Positions 48,661 to 59,168 are shown, counted from the first letter of the stretch. The stretch is DNA of 64,000 nt from Leclercia adecarboxylata (GCF_006874705.1 NZ_CP035382.1:3100001-3164000), one strand, 5' to 3'. Notes: generated by a model not told the origin, from the sequence alone. Numbers and translations are program-made.

Positions 48661-49881
48661 TCAGCTTTCCAGCAAACGCTGCAACAGGATACCGTTAAGC
48701 ATGGCGCGTTTTACCAGCGCAAAGGCGCCGATCGCTGAACGGTCATTCAGCGCGGAGCGGACCACGGGCAGATTCTGGCGAAACGCCTTCAGCGCCTGGG
48801 TATTGATGCACCCCTCAATGGCGGGCAGCAGCACTTTTTCGGCTTCGGTAATTTCGCCCGCAATCACCACTTTTTGCGGGTTAAACAGGTTGATGGCAAT
48901 GGCAATAGTTTTGCCAAGGTGACGGCCGACCTGTTCGATGACTTCGCTGGCCAGGGCGTCGCCCTTGTTGGCGGCCTTGCAGATAGCGTTGATTTTACAG
49001 TCGTCCAGCGTAATGCGGCTCTGGTAACCCTGCTCCAGCAGATGACGCACGCGCTGCTCAATGGCGGCGTTGGCAGCCACCGTTTCCAGACAGCCAAAGT
49101 TGCCGCAGTGGCAGCGCTCACCCAGCGGATCAACCTGAATGTGGCCAATCTCGCCGACGTTACCGTTACGGCCAATAAAAATGCGCCCGTTGGAGATGAT
49201 CCCGGCCCCCGTCCCCCGGTGAACACGCACCAGAATAGAGTCTTCACAATCCTGGCTCGCACCAAAGTAGTGCTCCGCCAGCGCCAGGCTACGGATATCG
49301 TGGCCCACAAAGCAGGTGACGGCGAAGCGTTTTTCCAGGGCGTCGATCAGCCCCCAGTTTTCAACCTGAATATGCGGCATATAGCGGATCACGCCGCTTT
49401 CGGGGTCGACAAGCCCGGGCAGGATCACCGAAATGGCGATCAGCTCGCGGATTTTGCGTTGACAGGACTCGATAAACAGCTCGATGGCGTTGAGCAGGGC
49501 GTGCTCAAGGGTCTCTTGCGTGCGTTCCGGCAGGGAGTAATGCTCTTCTGCAACCGCTTTGCTGCTCAGGTCGTACAGCGTCAGGGTGGCATCATGACGT
49601 CCAAGGCGCACGCCGATGGCGTGAAAATGGCGGGTTTCGGTCACAATGGAGATCGCGCGACGGCCCCCGGTGGAGGCCTGCTGATCCACTTCTTTAATTA
49701 ACCCGCGCTCAATGAGCTGGCGGGTAATTTTCGTCACGCTGGCGGGGGCAAGCTGGCTCTGTTCTGCAATCTGGATCCGCGAGATGGGTCCATGCTGGTC
49801 AATCAGTCGATATACCGCCGCACTGTTCAGCTGCTTTACCAGATCAACGTTACCAATTTGAGCTTGTCCGCCAGGTGTCAT
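48661..49881 (-). CDS. nagC: N-acetylglucosamine repressor NagC (ROK family)
   Basis: A 406-residue regulator of the same length as E. coli NagC. An N-terminal winged helix (GPISRIQIAEQSQLAPASVTKI) binds operators, and the ROK domain with the zinc motif CHCGNFGCLE binds GlcNAc-6-phosphate, which causes release. It should act at the operators mapped here by nagB, nagE and chiP. It follows nagA by 8 nt. Confidence 0.97.
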   Translation of the reverse strand: MTPGGQAQIGNVDLVKQLNSAAVYRLIDQHGPISRIQIAEQSQLAPASVTKITRQLIERGLIKEVDQQASTGGRRAISIVTETRHFHAIGVRLGRHDATLTLYDLSSKAVAEEHYSLPERTQETLEHALLNAIELFIESCQRKIRELIAISVILPGLVDPESGVIRYMPHIQVENWGLIDALEKRFAVTCFVGHDIRSLALAEHYFGASQDCEDSILVRVHRGTGAGIISNGRIFIGRNGNVGEIGHIQVDPLGERCHCGNFGCLETVAANAAIEQRVRHLLEQGYQSRITLDDCKINAICKAANKGDALASEVIEQVGRHLGKTIAIAINLFNPQKVVIAGEITEAEKVLLPAIEGCINTQALKAFRQNLPVVRSALNDRSAIGAFALVKRAMLNGILLQRLLES

Positions 49882-49889
49882 ACGTTTAC

Positions 49890-51038
49890 TTACTCTGTGA
49901 CGACCTCGTTACCATTAACGATGGTCTTGATGATTTTATAATCGTGTGTGAATGCGGTGAGGTTAGCCACCATGCCAGGTGCAATACTGCCCAGCTGCTT
50001 GTCCACGCCAATCGCACGTGCCGGGTAGAGGGTTGCCATACGCAACACTTCATCCAGAGCAATGCTGCAATGTTCCACCAGATTGCGCACGCCTTCGATC
50101 ATGGTCAGGGCCGAACCGCTTAAGGTTCCGTTCTCATCCACACACAGTCCATTCCGGTAGTATATTGTTTTACCAGCAAAAATGAACTGTTCAATATTTG
50201 CCCCCGCTGGTGCCGTGGCATCTGTGACCAGACACAGCTTGTCGCCTTTCAGGCGTTTGGCGTTACGCACGTTGGCATAATCTACGTGTAACCCGTCGGC
50301 AATGATGCCGCAATAGACGTCCGGCTCATCGAAGATCGCCCCGGTCAGACCCGGCTCACGCCCGGTGATGTACGGCATGGCGTTATAAAGATGGGTAGCA
50401 AAGGTGATACCGGCCCGGAAGCCAACTTTGGCCTCTTTCAGCGTGGCGTTGGAGTGCCCGGCTGAAACCACAATTCCTGCGCCCGCCAGCTTGCCGATGA
50501 CCTCTGGATCGACCATTTCTGGCGCCAGGGTCACTTTGGTGATCACATCCGCGTTGGCACAGAGGAAATCGACCAGCTCGCCGTCAGGTTTACGCACGAA
50601 GCTCGGGTTATGGGTGCCTTTCTTGACGATATTCAGCCACGGACCTTCAAGGTGCAGGCCCAGCGCCTGGTGCGGGTATTTCGCCAGGTATTCACGCATC
50701 ACGCGAATGCCCTGTTTCATCAGATCGTCGCTGGTGGTGATCAGCGTTGGCAGATAGCTGGTGCAGCCCGATCTTTCGTTGGCGCGCTGCATAATCTCCA
50801 GCGTCTCAACCGTGACGGCATCCGCTGTATCATTGAACTGCACGCCGCCACAGCCGTTAAGCTGTACGTCGATAAAACCGGGGGAGAGGATTGCCCCATT
50901 GAGCGAGCGTTGTTCTAATTCCGTCGGCAGTTCGGCCAGCGGGCAGACACGTTCAATCAGGCCATTTGCGATCACAATCGCATGGTCATCCAGAATTTCA
51001 TGGCCGGTATAAATCCGACCGTGGGTTAAAGCGTACAT
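49890..51038 (-). CDS. nagA: N-acetylglucosamine-6-phosphate deacetylase NagA
   Basis: A 382-residue amidohydrolase, identical in length to E. coli NagA. The metal and substrate blocks HLEGPW, SAGHSNA and THLYNAMP and the catalytic Asp in [10 protein letters not shown] are present. It yields glucosamine-6-phosphate for NagB and destroys the NagC inducer. The ATG at 51038 is preferred to an in-frame 51077. A hairpin in the 56-nt nagB-nagA gap may tune the ratio of the two enzymes. Confidence 0.97.
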   Translation of the reverse strand: MYALTHGRIYTGHEILDDHAIVIANGLIERVCPLAELPTELEQRSLNGAILSPGFIDVQLNGCGGVQFNDTADAVTVETLEIMQRANERSGCTSYLPTLITTSDDLMKQGIRVMREYLAKYPHQALGLHLEGPWLNIVKKGTHNPSFVRKPDGELVDFLCANADVITKVTLAPEMVDPEVIGKLAGAGIVVSAGHSNATLKEAKVGFRAGITFATHLYNAMPYITGREPGLTGAIFDEPDVYCGIIADGLHVDYANVRNAKRLKGDKLCLVTDATAPAGANIEQFIFAGKTIYYRNGLCVDENGTLSGSALTMIEGVRNLVEHCSIALDEVLRMATLYPARAIGVDKQLGSIAPGMVANLTAFTHDYKIIKTIVNGNEVVTE

Positions 51039-51065
51039 AACGACCCCCGGTATAAAAATAGCATC

Positions 51066-51087
51066 CCGCCTCTGCAAACAGAGGCGG
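51066..51087 (-). promoter_or_regulatory. nagB-nagA intercistronic hairpin
   Basis: CCGCCTCTG and CAGAGGCGG form a perfect 9-bp stem with a 4-nt loop and no T-run, a likely mRNA-stabilising or processing element at the operon junction. Confidence 0.6.
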
Positions 51088-51094
51088 CGTTACA

Positions 51095-51895
51095 TTACAG
51101 ACCTTTAATGTTTTCTGCTTCTAATTCGTTGAAATATTTCAACGTCTTCACTTTCAGTTCCATCGTGGACGGCTCATCGCACACCACTACCGCTTTCGGA
51201 TGCAGCTGCAGGCAGCTGATGGTCCACATGTGGTTGACGTTGCCTTCAACGGCCGCCTGCAGCGCCTGCGCTTTCACGCCGCCCAGCACCAGAATCATCA
51301 CTTCTTCCGCGTCCAGCAGGGTACCCACGCCAACGGTCAGGGCGTATTTTGGCACCTGGTTCACGTCGCCATCAAAGAAACGCGAGTTTGCCACACGGGT
51401 GTCATGGGTCAGGGTTTTGATACGGGTACGGGACGCCAGAGACGAGGCCGGTTCGTTAAATGCGATATGACCGTCGTTGCCCACGCCACCCATGAACAGG
51501 TGAATTTTGCCGTAAGCGCGAATTTTTTCTTCATAATGACGGCATTCAGCATCGATATCCGGCGCATTACCATCCAGCAGGTTAATATTTCCCGGCTGAA
51601 TATCAATGTGATCAAAGAAATTACGGTGCATGAAGCTATGGTAGCTTTCCGGATGATCTTTTGGCAGGCCAACGTACTCATCCATGTTGAAAGTGACAAC
51701 ATGTTCGAAACTTACCTGGCCCGCTTTATGCATCTCAACCAATGCTTTATAGGCAGTAAGAGGTGTGCCACCGGTTGGCAGGCCGAGCACAAAAGGACGA
51801 TCGGCAGTCGGTTTAAACGCATTGATACGGTTTACAATATGGCGGGCAGCCCATTTACCGACTTGTTCTGCAGTTGCCAGGGGGATCAGTCTCAT
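51095..51895 (-). CDS. nagB: glucosamine-6-phosphate deaminase NagB
   Basis: A 266-residue allosteric isomerase-deaminase, the same length as in E. coli. The phosphate loop [14 protein letters not shown], the catalytic Asp in [11 protein letters not shown] and the segment [17 protein letters not shown] are clear. It turns glucosamine-6-phosphate into fructose-6-phosphate and ammonia, and is activated by GlcNAc-6-phosphate. It is first in nagBACD, opposite nagE. Confidence 0.98.
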   Translation of the reverse strand: MRLIPLATAEQVGKWAARHIVNRINAFKPTADRPFVLGLPTGGTPLTAYKALVEMHKAGQVSFEHVVTFNMDEYVGLPKDHPESYHSFMHRNFFDHIDIQPGNINLLDGNAPDIDAECRHYEEKIRAYGKIHLFMGGVGNDGHIAFNEPASSLASRTRIKTLTHDTRVANSRFFDGDVNQVPKYALTVGVGTLLDAEEVMILVLGGVKAQALQAAVEGNVNHMWTISCLQLHPKAVVVCDEPSTMELKVKTLKYFNELEAENIKGL

Positions 51896-51988
51896 TATTC
51901 ACCTCTAAAGATTTCATAAAAGATGGCGGATTGCTTGTCCGGGTATGATTAAGACTAACCTGGTTCACACCGAGAGGGGGCAATTCGT

Positions 51989-52014
51989 CTTGATTTTTCG
52001 TATCATAAAATAAG
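51989..52014. promoter_or_regulatory. NagC operator at nagB
   Basis: The sequence TTATTTTATGATACGAAAAA (minus strand, within the interval) fits the NagC consensus. Its centre is about 97 bp, or nine helical turns, from the nagE operator, which fits the repression loop known from E. coli. Confidence 0.75.
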
Positions 52015-52058
52015 TTTTGGCAGTTTGCCAGTGCAGGGGAGGGTGATAAACAATATTT

Positions 52059-52074
52059 GGTGACAAAACTCACA
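52059..52074. promoter_or_regulatory. CRP site between nagB and nagE
   Basis: GGTGACAAAACTCACA matches 9 of 10 positions of TGTGA-N6-TCACA. It lies between the two NagC operators, as in E. coli, where CRP activates both divergent promoters. Confidence 0.8.
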
Positions 52075-52085
52075 AAAAGTACGCG

Positions 52086-52111
52086 TTTAATTTGCGATAC
52101 GAATTAATTTT
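52086..52111. promoter_or_regulatory. NagC operator at nagE
   Basis: TTTAATTTGCGATACGAATT followed by AATTTT is a near-palindrome with the TTCGTATCGCAAA-like NagC core. It is the second site of the nagB/nagE loop. Confidence 0.8.
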
Positions 52112-52219
52112 CCACACACTCAGTCAGCCAGTGAATCATCAACTGTATTTACAAGTTAGTGACACAATAAAAACACAGCTGAGAACACACTGTTAACGGG
52201 GTCTCATAGGGGGAACAAA

Positions 52220-54241
52220 TTGAGCATTTTAGGTTACTTACAAAAGGTTGGCCGCGCCTTAATGGTGCCGGTCGCCACGCTGCCAGCGGCAGCAATACTG
52301 ATGGGTGTCGGGTACTGGATTGACCCTGTGGGTTGGGGTGGGGACAACGCGTTAGCCGCGTTCTTCATTAAGTCCGGTTCTGCCATTATCGATAACATGT
52401 CCGTACTGTTTGCCATTGGTGTGGCTTATGGTATGTCCAAAGATAAAGACGGTGCTGCGGCACTGACCGGTTTCGTGGGCTTCCTTGTGTTGACCACGCT
52501 CTGCTCCCCGGCTGCAGTTTCCATGATCCAGAAGATCCCTGCGGACCAGGTTCCGGCAGCCTTCGGTAAGATCAGCAACCAGTTCGTGGGTATCCTGGTG
52601 GGTATCATCTCCGCTGAACTGTACAACCGCTTCAGTAGCGTTGAGTTGCCAAAAGCACTCTCCTTCTTCAGCGGTCGTCGTCTGGTGCCGATTCTGACCT
52701 CCTTTGTGATGATTGTTGTCGCTTTCATCCTGATGTACATCTGGCCGGTGATCTTCGACGGTCTGGTGAACTTCGGTGAGCACATCCAGAAGCTGGGTTC
52801 CGTCGGTGCGGGCGTGTATGCGTTCTTCAACCGTCTGCTGATCCCGGTCGGTCTGCACCACGCCCTGAACTCCGTGTTCTGGTTTGACGTTGCGGGCATT
52901 AACGATATCCCTAACTTCCTCGGCGGCGCACAGTCCATCGAAGCAGGTAAAGCGGTTGTGGGTATCACCGGGCGTTATCAGGCGGGCTTCTTCCCGATTA
53001 TGATGTTCGGTCTGCCGGGTGCGGCGCTGGCTATCTACCACTGCGCGCGTCCAGAGAACAAAGCAAAAGTGCTGGGTATCATGATGGCGGGCGCATTCGC
53101 GGCCTTCTTCACCGGTATCACCGAACCGCTGGAATTCTCCTTCATGTTCGTTGCCCCGGTACTGTACGTCATCCACGCCGTGCTGACCGGTATCTCCGTG
53201 TTCATCGCCGCAAGCATGCAGTGGATTGCCGGCTTTGGCTTCAGTGCGGGCCTGGTGGATATGGTACTGTCGTCCCGTAACCCACTGGCGGTTCACTGGT
53301 ACATGCTGATCCTGCAGGGTCTGGCCTTCTTCGTGATCTACTACGTGGTATTCCGCTTCACCATCACCAAATTCAACCTGATGACTCCGGGTCGCGAGCT
53401 GGCTGTCGCCGGTAGCGAAGCGGATGGTCAGGACGTGAACGTGAGCGGCACCGCGACGGAAGACGTTTCCGGCCTGGCGCGTCAGTACATCGCGGCAGTC
53501 GGCGGTTCAGACAACCTGACCGGTATTGATGCCTGCATCACCCGTCTGCGTCTGAACGTGAAAGACTCTTCTCTGGTTAACGAAGCAATGGCGAAACGCC
53601 TGGGTGCGTCTGGCGTGATCCGCCTGAACAAAACCAGCGTTCAGATTATCGTCGGCTTTGTGGCCGAGAAAATCGCCAACGCAATGAAAACCACCGGTCC
53701 GGTTGCCGCTGCTGAAGCGACATTTGCGCCAGCCGCTGCGCCTGCTGCGGTTAAGCCACAGGCTGTTGCCAATGCCACCACCATCGCTGCGCTGGTTTCG
53801 CCAGTGACCGGGGAAGTGGTTGCTCTGGAGCAGGTGCCTGATGAAGCCTTTGCCAGCAAAGCAGTGGGCGATGGCGTAGCGGTGAAACCAACGGATAAAA
53901 CCGTGGTCTCTCCGGCAGCCGGTACTATCGTCAAGATCTTTAACACCAACCACGCGTTCTGCCTGGAAACAGAGAAAGGCGCGGAGATCGTTGTCCATAT
54001 GGGTATCGATACCGTTGCGCTGGGTGGCCAGGGCTTCAAACGCCTGGTTGAAGAGGGTGCCGAAGTGGTTGCCGGTCAGCCGGTTCTGGAAATGGATCTC
54101 GACTACCTGAACGCCAATGCCCGCTCCATGATCAGCCCGGTGGTCTGCAGCAATATTGACGACTTCAGCGGCCTTGTGATCAAGGCGCAGGGTCAGGTTG
54201 TTGCCGGTCAGACACCACTGTATGAAATTAAAGGCAAATAA
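52220..54241 (+). CDS. nagE: PTS N-acetylglucosamine transporter subunit IICBA NagE
   Basis: A 673-residue fused PTS protein, longer than K-12 NagE (648). The IIC membrane domain covers about residues 1-390, the IIB domain about 410-490 with the phosphocysteine in [11 protein letters not shown], then an Ala/Pro linker, and the IIA domain (about 525-673) with the phosphohistidine in [11 protein letters not shown]. It imports and phosphorylates GlcNAc. The IIB and IIA parts are close to K-12, but the IIC part, starting [20 protein letters not shown], differs strongly. Translation starts at TTG after AGGGGGAA. Confidence 0.93.
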   Translation: MSILGYLQKVGRALMVPVATLPAAAILMGVGYWIDPVGWGGDNALAAFFIKSGSAIIDNMSVLFAIGVAYGMSKDKDGAAALTGFVGFLVLTTLCSPAAVSMIQKIPADQVPAAFGKISNQFVGILVGIISAELYNRFSSVELPKALSFFSGRRLVPILTSFVMIVVAFILMYIWPVIFDGLVNFGEHIQKLGSVGAGVYAFFNRLLIPVGLHHALNSVFWFDVAGINDIPNFLGGAQSIEAGKAVVGITGRYQAGFFPIMMFGLPGAALAIYHCARPENKAKVLGIMMAGAFAAFFTGITEPLEFSFMFVAPVLYVIHAVLTGISVFIAASMQWIAGFGFSAGLVDMVLSSRNPLAVHWYMLILQGLAFFVIYYVVFRFTITKFNLMTPGRELAVAGSEADGQDVNVSGTATEDVSGLARQYIAAVGGSDNLTGIDACITRLRLNVKDSSLVNEAMAKRLGASGVIRLNKTSVQIIVGFVAEKIANAMKTTGPVAAAEATFAPAAAPAAVKPQAVANATTIAALVSPVTGEVVALEQVPDEAFASKAVGDGVAVKPTDKTVVSPAAGTIVKIFNTNHAFCLETEKGAEIVVHMGIDTVALGGQGFKRLVEEGAEVVAGQPVLEMDLDYLNANARSMISPVVCSNIDDFSGLVIKAQGQVVAGQTPLYEIKGK

Positions 54242-54269
54242 GTGCTCCTGAGTCAGCGTTAATGCCTGA

Positions 54270-54299
54270 GCGGCGGGGATATCCCCGCCGCTTTTTTTT
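54270..54299 (+). terminator. terminator of nagE
   Basis: GCGGCGGGGA and TCCCCGCCGC form a strong stem followed by eight T. Confidence 0.95.
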
Positions 54300-54420
54300 G
54301 CAGCAATTGCCCCGATTATTCTCTTCAGAGACCTTTTTTTGCGTAACTAAAGGTTGTCACTACGCCCGGCTTATAAGATCATATGCCGTTATACGTCGTT
54401 TACGCTTTGAGGAATCCACG

Positions 54421-56088
54421 ATGAGTGAGGCTGAAGCCCGCCCGAGCAACTTTATCCGTCAGATCATTGATGAAGATCTGGCCACCGGTAAGCACACTAC
54501 CGTTCACACCCGTTTCCCGCCGGAGCCGAACGGCTACCTGCACATTGGTCATGCGAAATCGATCTGCCTGAACTTCGGCATCGCGCAGGACTACCAGGGT
54601 CAATGCAACCTGCGTTTCGATGACACCAACCCGGTGAAAGAAGATATCGAATACGTAGAGTCCATTAAGAACGACGTGCAATGGTTGGGCTTCAACTGGT
54701 CTGGCGACATCTGCTACTCCTCTGACTATTTTGATCAGCTGTACGCTTATGCCGTTGAGCTGATCAACAAAGGCCTGGCCTACGTTGACGAGCTTTCCGC
54801 TGACGAGATCCGCGAATACCGCGGGTCGCTGACCGCGCCGGGCAAAAACAGCCCATACCGCGATCGCAGCGTAGAAGAGAACCTGGCGCTGTTTGAAAAA
54901 ATGCGTGCCGGTGGCTTCGAAGAGGGCAAAGCCTGTCTGCGTGCCAAAATCGATATGGCCTCGCCGTTTATCGTGATGCGCGACCCGGTGCTGTACCGCA
55001 TTAAGTTTGCCGATCACCACCAGACCGGCAGCAAGTGGTGCATCTACCCGATGTATGACTTCACTCACTGCATCAGCGATGCGCTGGAAGGCATTACCCA
55101 CTCGCTCTGTACCCTGGAGTTCCAGGATAACCGTCGCCTGTATGACTGGGTGCTGGATAACATCTCTATTCCGGTGCATCCGCGTCAGTACGAGTTCTCT
55201 CGTCTGAATCTGGAATACACCGTGATGTCCAAGCGTAAGCTGAACCTGCTGGTGACCGACAAGCACGTTGAAGGCTGGGATGACCCGCGTATGCCGACCA
55301 TTTCCGGTCTGCGTCGTCGTGGCTATACCGCCGCCTCCATCCGTGAGTTCTGCAAACGCATTGGCGTGACCAAGCAGGACAACACCATTGAGATGGCGTC
55401 ACTGGAATCCTGTATCCGCGAAGATCTGAACGAAAATGCCCCGCGCGCCATGGCGGTTATCGATCCGGTTAAACTGGTTATCGAAAACTATCCGCAGGGC
55501 GAAAGCGAGCTGGTGACCATGCCAAATCATCCGAGCAAACCGGAGATGGGCAGCCGTGATGTGCCGTTCAGCGCCGAGATCTGGATCGATCGCGCCGACT
55601 TCCGTGAAGAAGCCAACAAGCAGTACAAACGTCTGGTGATGGGCAAAGAGGTGCGTCTGCGTAATGCCTACGTGATCAAAGCCGAACGCGTCGAGAAAGA
55701 TGCTGAAGGCAATATCACCACCATCTTCTGCACCTACGATGCTGAGACCCTGAGCAAGGATCCGGCCGACGGTCGCAAGGTGAAGGGCGTTATTCACTGG
55801 GTGAGCGCGGCACATGCGCTGCCGGTTGAAATCCGCCTGTACGATCGTCTGTTCAGCGTGCCAAATCCGGGTGCCGCAGAGGACTTCCTGGAAGTGATTA
55901 ACCAGGATTCACTGGTGATCAAGCAGGGCTTTGCCGAGCCGTCCCTGAAAGCTGCCGTTGCTGGTCACGCGTATCAGTTCGAGCGTGAAGGCTACTTCTG
56001 CCTCGACAGCCGCTATGCTACTGCCGACAAACTGGTATTTAACCGTACCGTCGGTCTGCGTGATACTTGGGCGAAAGCGGGCGAGTAA
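54421..56088 (+). CDS. glnS: glutaminyl-tRNA synthetase
   Basis: A 555-residue class I synthetase (554 in E. coli). The HIGH motif HIGHAKS, the MSKRK loop ([10 protein letters not shown]) and the anticodon-binding beta barrels are present. It charges the four Gln tRNAs encoded about 9 kb upstream. The ATG at 54421 matches E. coli. An in-frame extension to 54262 would cross the nagE terminator. Confidence 0.98.
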   Translation: MSEAEARPSNFIRQIIDEDLATGKHTTVHTRFPPEPNGYLHIGHAKSICLNFGIAQDYQGQCNLRFDDTNPVKEDIEYVESIKNDVQWLGFNWSGDICYSSDYFDQLYAYAVELINKGLAYVDELSADEIREYRGSLTAPGKNSPYRDRSVEENLALFEKMRAGGFEEGKACLRAKIDMASPFIVMRDPVLYRIKFADHHQTGSKWCIYPMYDFTHCISDALEGITHSLCTLEFQDNRRLYDWVLDNISIPVHPRQYEFSRLNLEYTVMSKRKLNLLVTDKHVEGWDDPRMPTISGLRRRGYTAASIREFCKRIGVTKQDNTIEMASLESCIREDLNENAPRAMAVIDPVKLVIENYPQGESELVTMPNHPSKPEMGSRDVPFSAEIWIDRADFREEANKQYKRLVMGKEVRLRNAYVIKAERVEKDAEGNITTIFCTYDAETLSKDPADGRKVKGVIHWVSAAHALPVEIRLYDRLFSVPNPGAAEDFLEVINQDSLVIKQGFAEPSLKAAVAGHAYQFEREGYFCLDSRYATADKLVFNRTVGLRDTWAKAGE

Positions 56089-56104
56089 TCCCTTTCTCCT
56101 TTTG

Positions 56105-56133
56105 AAAAACGCCGCGTATGCGGCGTTTTTTTT
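56105..56133 (+). terminator. terminator of glnS
   Basis: AAAAACGCCGC and GCGGCGTTTTT with a short loop and T-run, 16 nt past the stop. Confidence 0.95.
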
Positions 56134-56160
56134 GCCTGACCATTATGCCCTTAACCCTTT

Positions 56161-56185
56161 AAATCTTCGCGTTGCGAATTAATTA
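56161..56185. promoter_or_regulatory. upstream NagC-like operator of chiP
   Basis: TTCGC-GTT-GCGAA (56166-56178) is a perfect inverted repeat with AT-rich flanks (AATTAATTAT), as in NagC sites. It lies about 235 bp upstream of a second such site, so the two could form a loop. Confidence 0.6.
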
Positions 56186-56350
56186 TATTTTTTAAAACGG
56201 TTTACTTTCTCTTCCCTTTCGCAAATTAACCGTCATCGATACCAGATGCGCTGTTTAATTATTATTAATTAAAAATAAATCGCTCATTCTGAATATTATT
56301 TTAAATAAATATTCTTCCCCATTGGCTTTGTTACAAACCGCAACCAAATA

Positions 56351-56366
56351 TGTGCGCTTTGTCATA
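56351..56366. promoter_or_regulatory. possible CRP site upstream of chiP
   Basis: TGTGCGCTTTGTCATA matches 8 of 10 CRP consensus positions and stands next to the proximal NagC site. The rest of 56186-56350 is AT-rich with no gene. Confidence 0.35.
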
Positions 56367-56397
56367 ATCCTGACTTTTGATCGCTGAAAAGCATTGA

Positions 56398-56421
56398 TAA
56401 TTCGCGTCGCGAAAAATAGTC
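56398..56421. promoter_or_regulatory. proximal NagC operator of chiP
   Basis: TTCGCGTCGCGAA at 56401-56413 is a perfect palindrome flanked by ATAA and AAATA, the NagC core pattern known at chiP. Confidence 0.75.
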
Positions 56422-56505
56422 TAAGGACAGGAGATGTAAGCGGGTATTTCCGGTTGCCTCCACTTTTTACTTTTTTGTTTTTCGCCGTTTAAGGCGCTTT
56501 TAATA

Positions 56506-56517
56506 CGTCAAAGAGGA
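56506..56517 (+). promoter_or_regulatory. ChiX sRNA pairing site at the chiP ribosome-binding site
   Basis: CGTCAAAGAGGA is the exact complement of the UCCUCUUUGACG segment of ChiX and contains the AGAGGA ribosome-binding site of chiP. ChiX silences chiPQ in the absence of chitosugars. The chiX gene itself is not in this window. Confidence 0.8.
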
Positions 56518-56523
56518 TTAATT

Positions 56524-57930
56524 ATGCGTACGTTTAGTGGCAAACGTAGTGCGCTTGCGCTGGCTATCGCCGGTGTTACAGCAATGTCAGGCTGGATGGT
56601 TTCTCCGAAAGCCCAGGCCGAAGGTTTCATCGATGATTCAACCCTCACGGGCGGTGTCTATTACTGGCAGCGTGAACGTGACCGCAAAGATGTCGATGCA
56701 GACAAATATAAAACCAACCTGGCTCATTCCACCTGGAACGCCAACCTTGATTTCCAGTCCGGCTATGCCGCCGATATGTTTGGTCTTGATCTGGCTGCGT
56801 TCACTGCTATCGAAATGGCGGAAAACGGCGACAGCGGCCACCCGAACGAAATTGCCTTCTCCTCCAGCAATAAAGCCTATAAAGAGGACTGGTCCGGTGA
56901 TAAGAGCGGGATCAGCCTGTACAAAGCGGCAGCAAAATTCAAATACGGCCCGGCCTGGGCACGCGGTGGCTGGCTTCAGCCAACCGGTCAAACCCTGCTA
57001 GCGCCGCACTGGAGCTTTATGCCGGGTACCTATCAGGGTGCCGAAGCCGGAGCCAACTTTGACTACGGCGATAGCGGTGCGTTGAGTTTCTCTTACATGT
57101 GGACCAACGAGTATAAAGCGCCGTGGCACCTCGAGATGGACAAGTTCTATCAGAATGACAGAAAAACCCGCGTCGACTATCTCCACTCCTTCGGCGCGAA
57201 GTACGATTTCAAAAATAACCTGATTCTGGAAGCCGCATTTGGCCAGGCTGAAGGCTTCATCGATCAGTACTTTGCCAAAGCCAGCTACAAGCTTGATATC
57301 GTGGGCGGCCCGCTCTCCACTACCTATCAGTTCTACGGCACGCGTGATAAAGCCGACAGCGGCACCGTAAACGATATCTACGACGGTACGGCCTGGCTGC
57401 AGGCGCTGACGTTGGGCTACAAGGTCGGTCAGGTCGATTTACGTCTGGAAGGAACTTACGTCAAGGCTGAAGGCCAGCAGGGCTACTTCCTGCAGCGTAT
57501 GACCCCAACCTACGCGTCATCCAACGGTCGTCTGGACGTATGGTGGGATAACCGCTCCGACTTTAACGCCAACGGCGAAAAGGCGGTCTTCTTCGGGGCC
57601 ATGTATGACCTGAGTAACTTGAACCTGGCGGGCTGGAGCGTCGGCGCGTCTTATGTCTACGCCTGGGATGCGAAACCGGCAGACTGGTTAATCAACAGCG
57701 CCGGTCAGCGTGAAGATATCGCCTCCAACAAGATCAAGGAATCTGCCTACAGCCTGGATGCGATCTACACCCTGCAGGATGGGCGCGCAAAAGGGACCAT
57801 GTTCAAACTGCACTTCACGCAGTATGACAACCACTCCGATATCCCAAGCTACGGCGGCGGCTACGGCAACATCTTCCAGGATGAGCGTGACGTGAAGTTC
57901 ATGGTTATCGCCCCGTTCACCATCTTCTGA
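56524..57930 (+). CDS. chiP: chitoporin ChiP (OprD family)
   Basis: A 468-residue outer-membrane porin, the same length as E. coli ChiP. A signal peptide ends near SPKAQA and is followed by an amphipathic beta-strand pattern of an OprD-like barrel, closing with [10 protein letters not shown]. It admits chitooligosaccharides. It is the first gene of chiPQ, with control by NagC and ChiX seen in its 435-nt upstream region. Confidence 0.96.
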   Translation: MRTFSGKRSALALAIAGVTAMSGWMVSPKAQAEGFIDDSTLTGGVYYWQRERDRKDVDADKYKTNLAHSTWNANLDFQSGYAADMFGLDLAAFTAIEMAENGDSGHPNEIAFSSSNKAYKEDWSGDKSGISLYKAAAKFKYGPAWARGGWLQPTGQTLLAPHWSFMPGTYQGAEAGANFDYGDSGALSFSYMWTNEYKAPWHLEMDKFYQNDRKTRVDYLHSFGAKYDFKNNLILEAAFGQAEGFIDQYFAKASYKLDIVGGPLSTTYQFYGTRDKADSGTVNDIYDGTAWLQALTLGYKVGQVDLRLEGTYVKAEGQQGYFLQRMTPTYASSNGRLDVWWDNRSDFNANGEKAVFFGAMYDLSNLNLAGWSVGASYVYAWDAKPADWLINSAGQREDIASNKIKESAYSLDAIYTLQDGRAKGTMFKLHFTQYDNHSDIPSYGGGYGNIFQDERDVKFMVIAPFTIF

Positions 57931-57974
57931 TGACAATCCGGGCGGGGGCGCTCCCCGCCTGACTGGAGACCTCT

Positions 57975-58307
57975 ATGCTGAAAAAAATCGTACTGGTCGC
58001 GGTGCTGGCATCAGGACTGGCCGCCTGCGCACAACCACAGACCCAGAAAGAAGATACCCGTCTGAAAGAGGCCTACAGCGCGTGCATCAATACCGCTGAA
58101 GGTTCGCCAGAAAAGATCGAAGCCTGTCAAAGCGTGCTGGACGTGCTGCGCCAGGAGAAGGCGCACGAACAGTTTGCGGCCCAGGAAACCGTCCGGGTGG
58201 CGGATTATCAGGCCTGTATCCAGGCGCGTAAAACGGGTAACAATCAGGACGTGACCAAAAACTGCGATAAAATCTGGCAGGAAATCCGCAGTAATAACGC
58301 GAAGTAA
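57975..58307 (+). CDS. chiQ: ChiQ lipoprotein
   Basis: A 110-residue lipoprotein with the lipobox GLAAC and lipidated C18. The mature part has four more cysteines in a repeated pattern (YSACINTAEG, IEACQSV, YQACIQARK, TKNCDKI). Its role is not known beyond cotranscription with chiP. It begins 44 nt after chiP behind CTGGAGA. Confidence 0.93.
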   Translation: MLKKIVLVAVLASGLAACAQPQTQKEDTRLKEAYSACINTAEGSPEKIEACQSVLDVLRQEKAHEQFAAQETVRVADYQACIQARKTGNNQDVTKNCDKIWQEIRSNNAK

Positions 58308-58320
58308 TCAGCTGTTTGCC

Positions 58321-58405
58321 ATGCCCGGTGGCGCTATGCTTACCGGGCCTACGGGTAATTTCACCCTTGTAGGCCCGTGTAAGCGCAGCGCCACCGGGCT
58401 TTTTT
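58321..58405. repeat. paired REP palindromes (BIME) between chiQ and fur
   Basis: GCCCGGTGGCGC...ACCGGGC at about 58323-58348 and the inverted GCCCGTGTAAGCGCAGCGCC...ACCGGGC at about 58372-58399, followed by a T-run. Related to the unit after pgm. Confidence 0.85.
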
Positions 58406-58419
58406 ACAGGATGGCAGGC

Positions 58420-58445
58420 AAAAAAAAGCCAACCGTCAGGTTGGC
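58420..58445 (-). terminator. terminator of fur
   Basis: On the minus strand GCCAACC, a 4-nt loop and GGTTGGC are followed by eight T, just past the fur stop. Confidence 0.95.
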
Positions 58446-58463
58446 TCAGAGTCTATGCAGAGA

Positions 58464-58910
58464 TTACTTCGCGTCGTGCGCGTGGTCATCTTCGCGGCAG
58501 TCGCCTTCGGCACAGTGGCCATACAGGTACAGACTGTGGTTGGTCAGACGAATGCCATGACGTGCGGCAATTTCGCGCTGACGTAATTCGATGGAATCAT
58601 CGCTGAATTCGATCACTTTGCCGCAGTCGAGGCAAATCAGGTGATCGTGGTGGTGCTGCTGCGTCAGTTCAAATACGGATTTACCGCCTTCGAAATTATG
58701 ACGCGTAACGATGCCTGCATCGTCGAACTGGTTCAGTACACGGTAAACGGTAGCCAGACCAATTTCTTCGCCCATGTCGATCAGACGCTTGTATAAGTCT
58801 TCCGCACTGACATGATGGTTATCCGGACCCTGAAGTACTTCCAGGATTTTTAACCGTGGAAGCGTGACTTTCAGTCCGGCCTTCTTTAATGCGGTGTTGT
58901 TGTCAGTCAT
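58464..58910 (-). CDS. fur: ferric uptake regulator Fur
   Basis: A 148-residue iron-responsive repressor of usual length. The N-terminal winged helix (AGLKVTLPRLKILEVL), the metal-binding HHHDH region and the structural zinc pair CLDCGK are intact, with a His-rich tail. Its ATG lies inside the stop region of the short ORF uof, so translation is coupled to it. It is downstream of fldA on the same strand. Confidence 0.98.
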   Translation of the reverse strand: MTDNNTALKKAGLKVTLPRLKILEVLQGPDNHHVSAEDLYKRLIDMGEEIGLATVYRVLNQFDDAGIVTRHNFEGGKSVFELTQQHHHDHLICLDCGKVIEFSDDSIELRQREIAARHGIRLTNHSLYLYGHCAEGDCREDDHAHDAK

Positions 58911-58989
58911 GCGGAATCTGTCCTGTTGCTAAACGATTCACTTCTAAAGAAGAAGTGACAGAAAATGCACCTGGGATAATGCGTCTCAT
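58903..58989 (-). CDS. uof: uof leader ORF upstream of fur
   Basis: A 28-codon ORF from ATG at 58989 to TGA at 58905-58903, overlapping the fur start. Its peptide (MRRIIPGAFSVTSS then LEVNRLATGQIPHD) is almost the same as E. coli Uof. In E. coli the sRNA RyhB blocks uof translation and so lowers Fur synthesis. Conservation and overlap make the same control likely here. Confidence 0.85.
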   Translation of the reverse strand: MRRIIPGAFSVTSSLEVNRLATGQIPHD

Positions 58990-59168
58990 TATAGAACTGC
59001 CATGACGTAATGAAAACTGCAAGTCTCAAGTAAAGTATGCTTATAAAAACGTGGTACCGCCAACAAAGTTGTTACAAGGTTCCCCGTTTACTCCTGGATC
59101 ATTGTACAGGTATGGCAGCGAAAGTTAAAAATTTGTAGCAATTATTTTGATTGGAATTACCTATCGAT

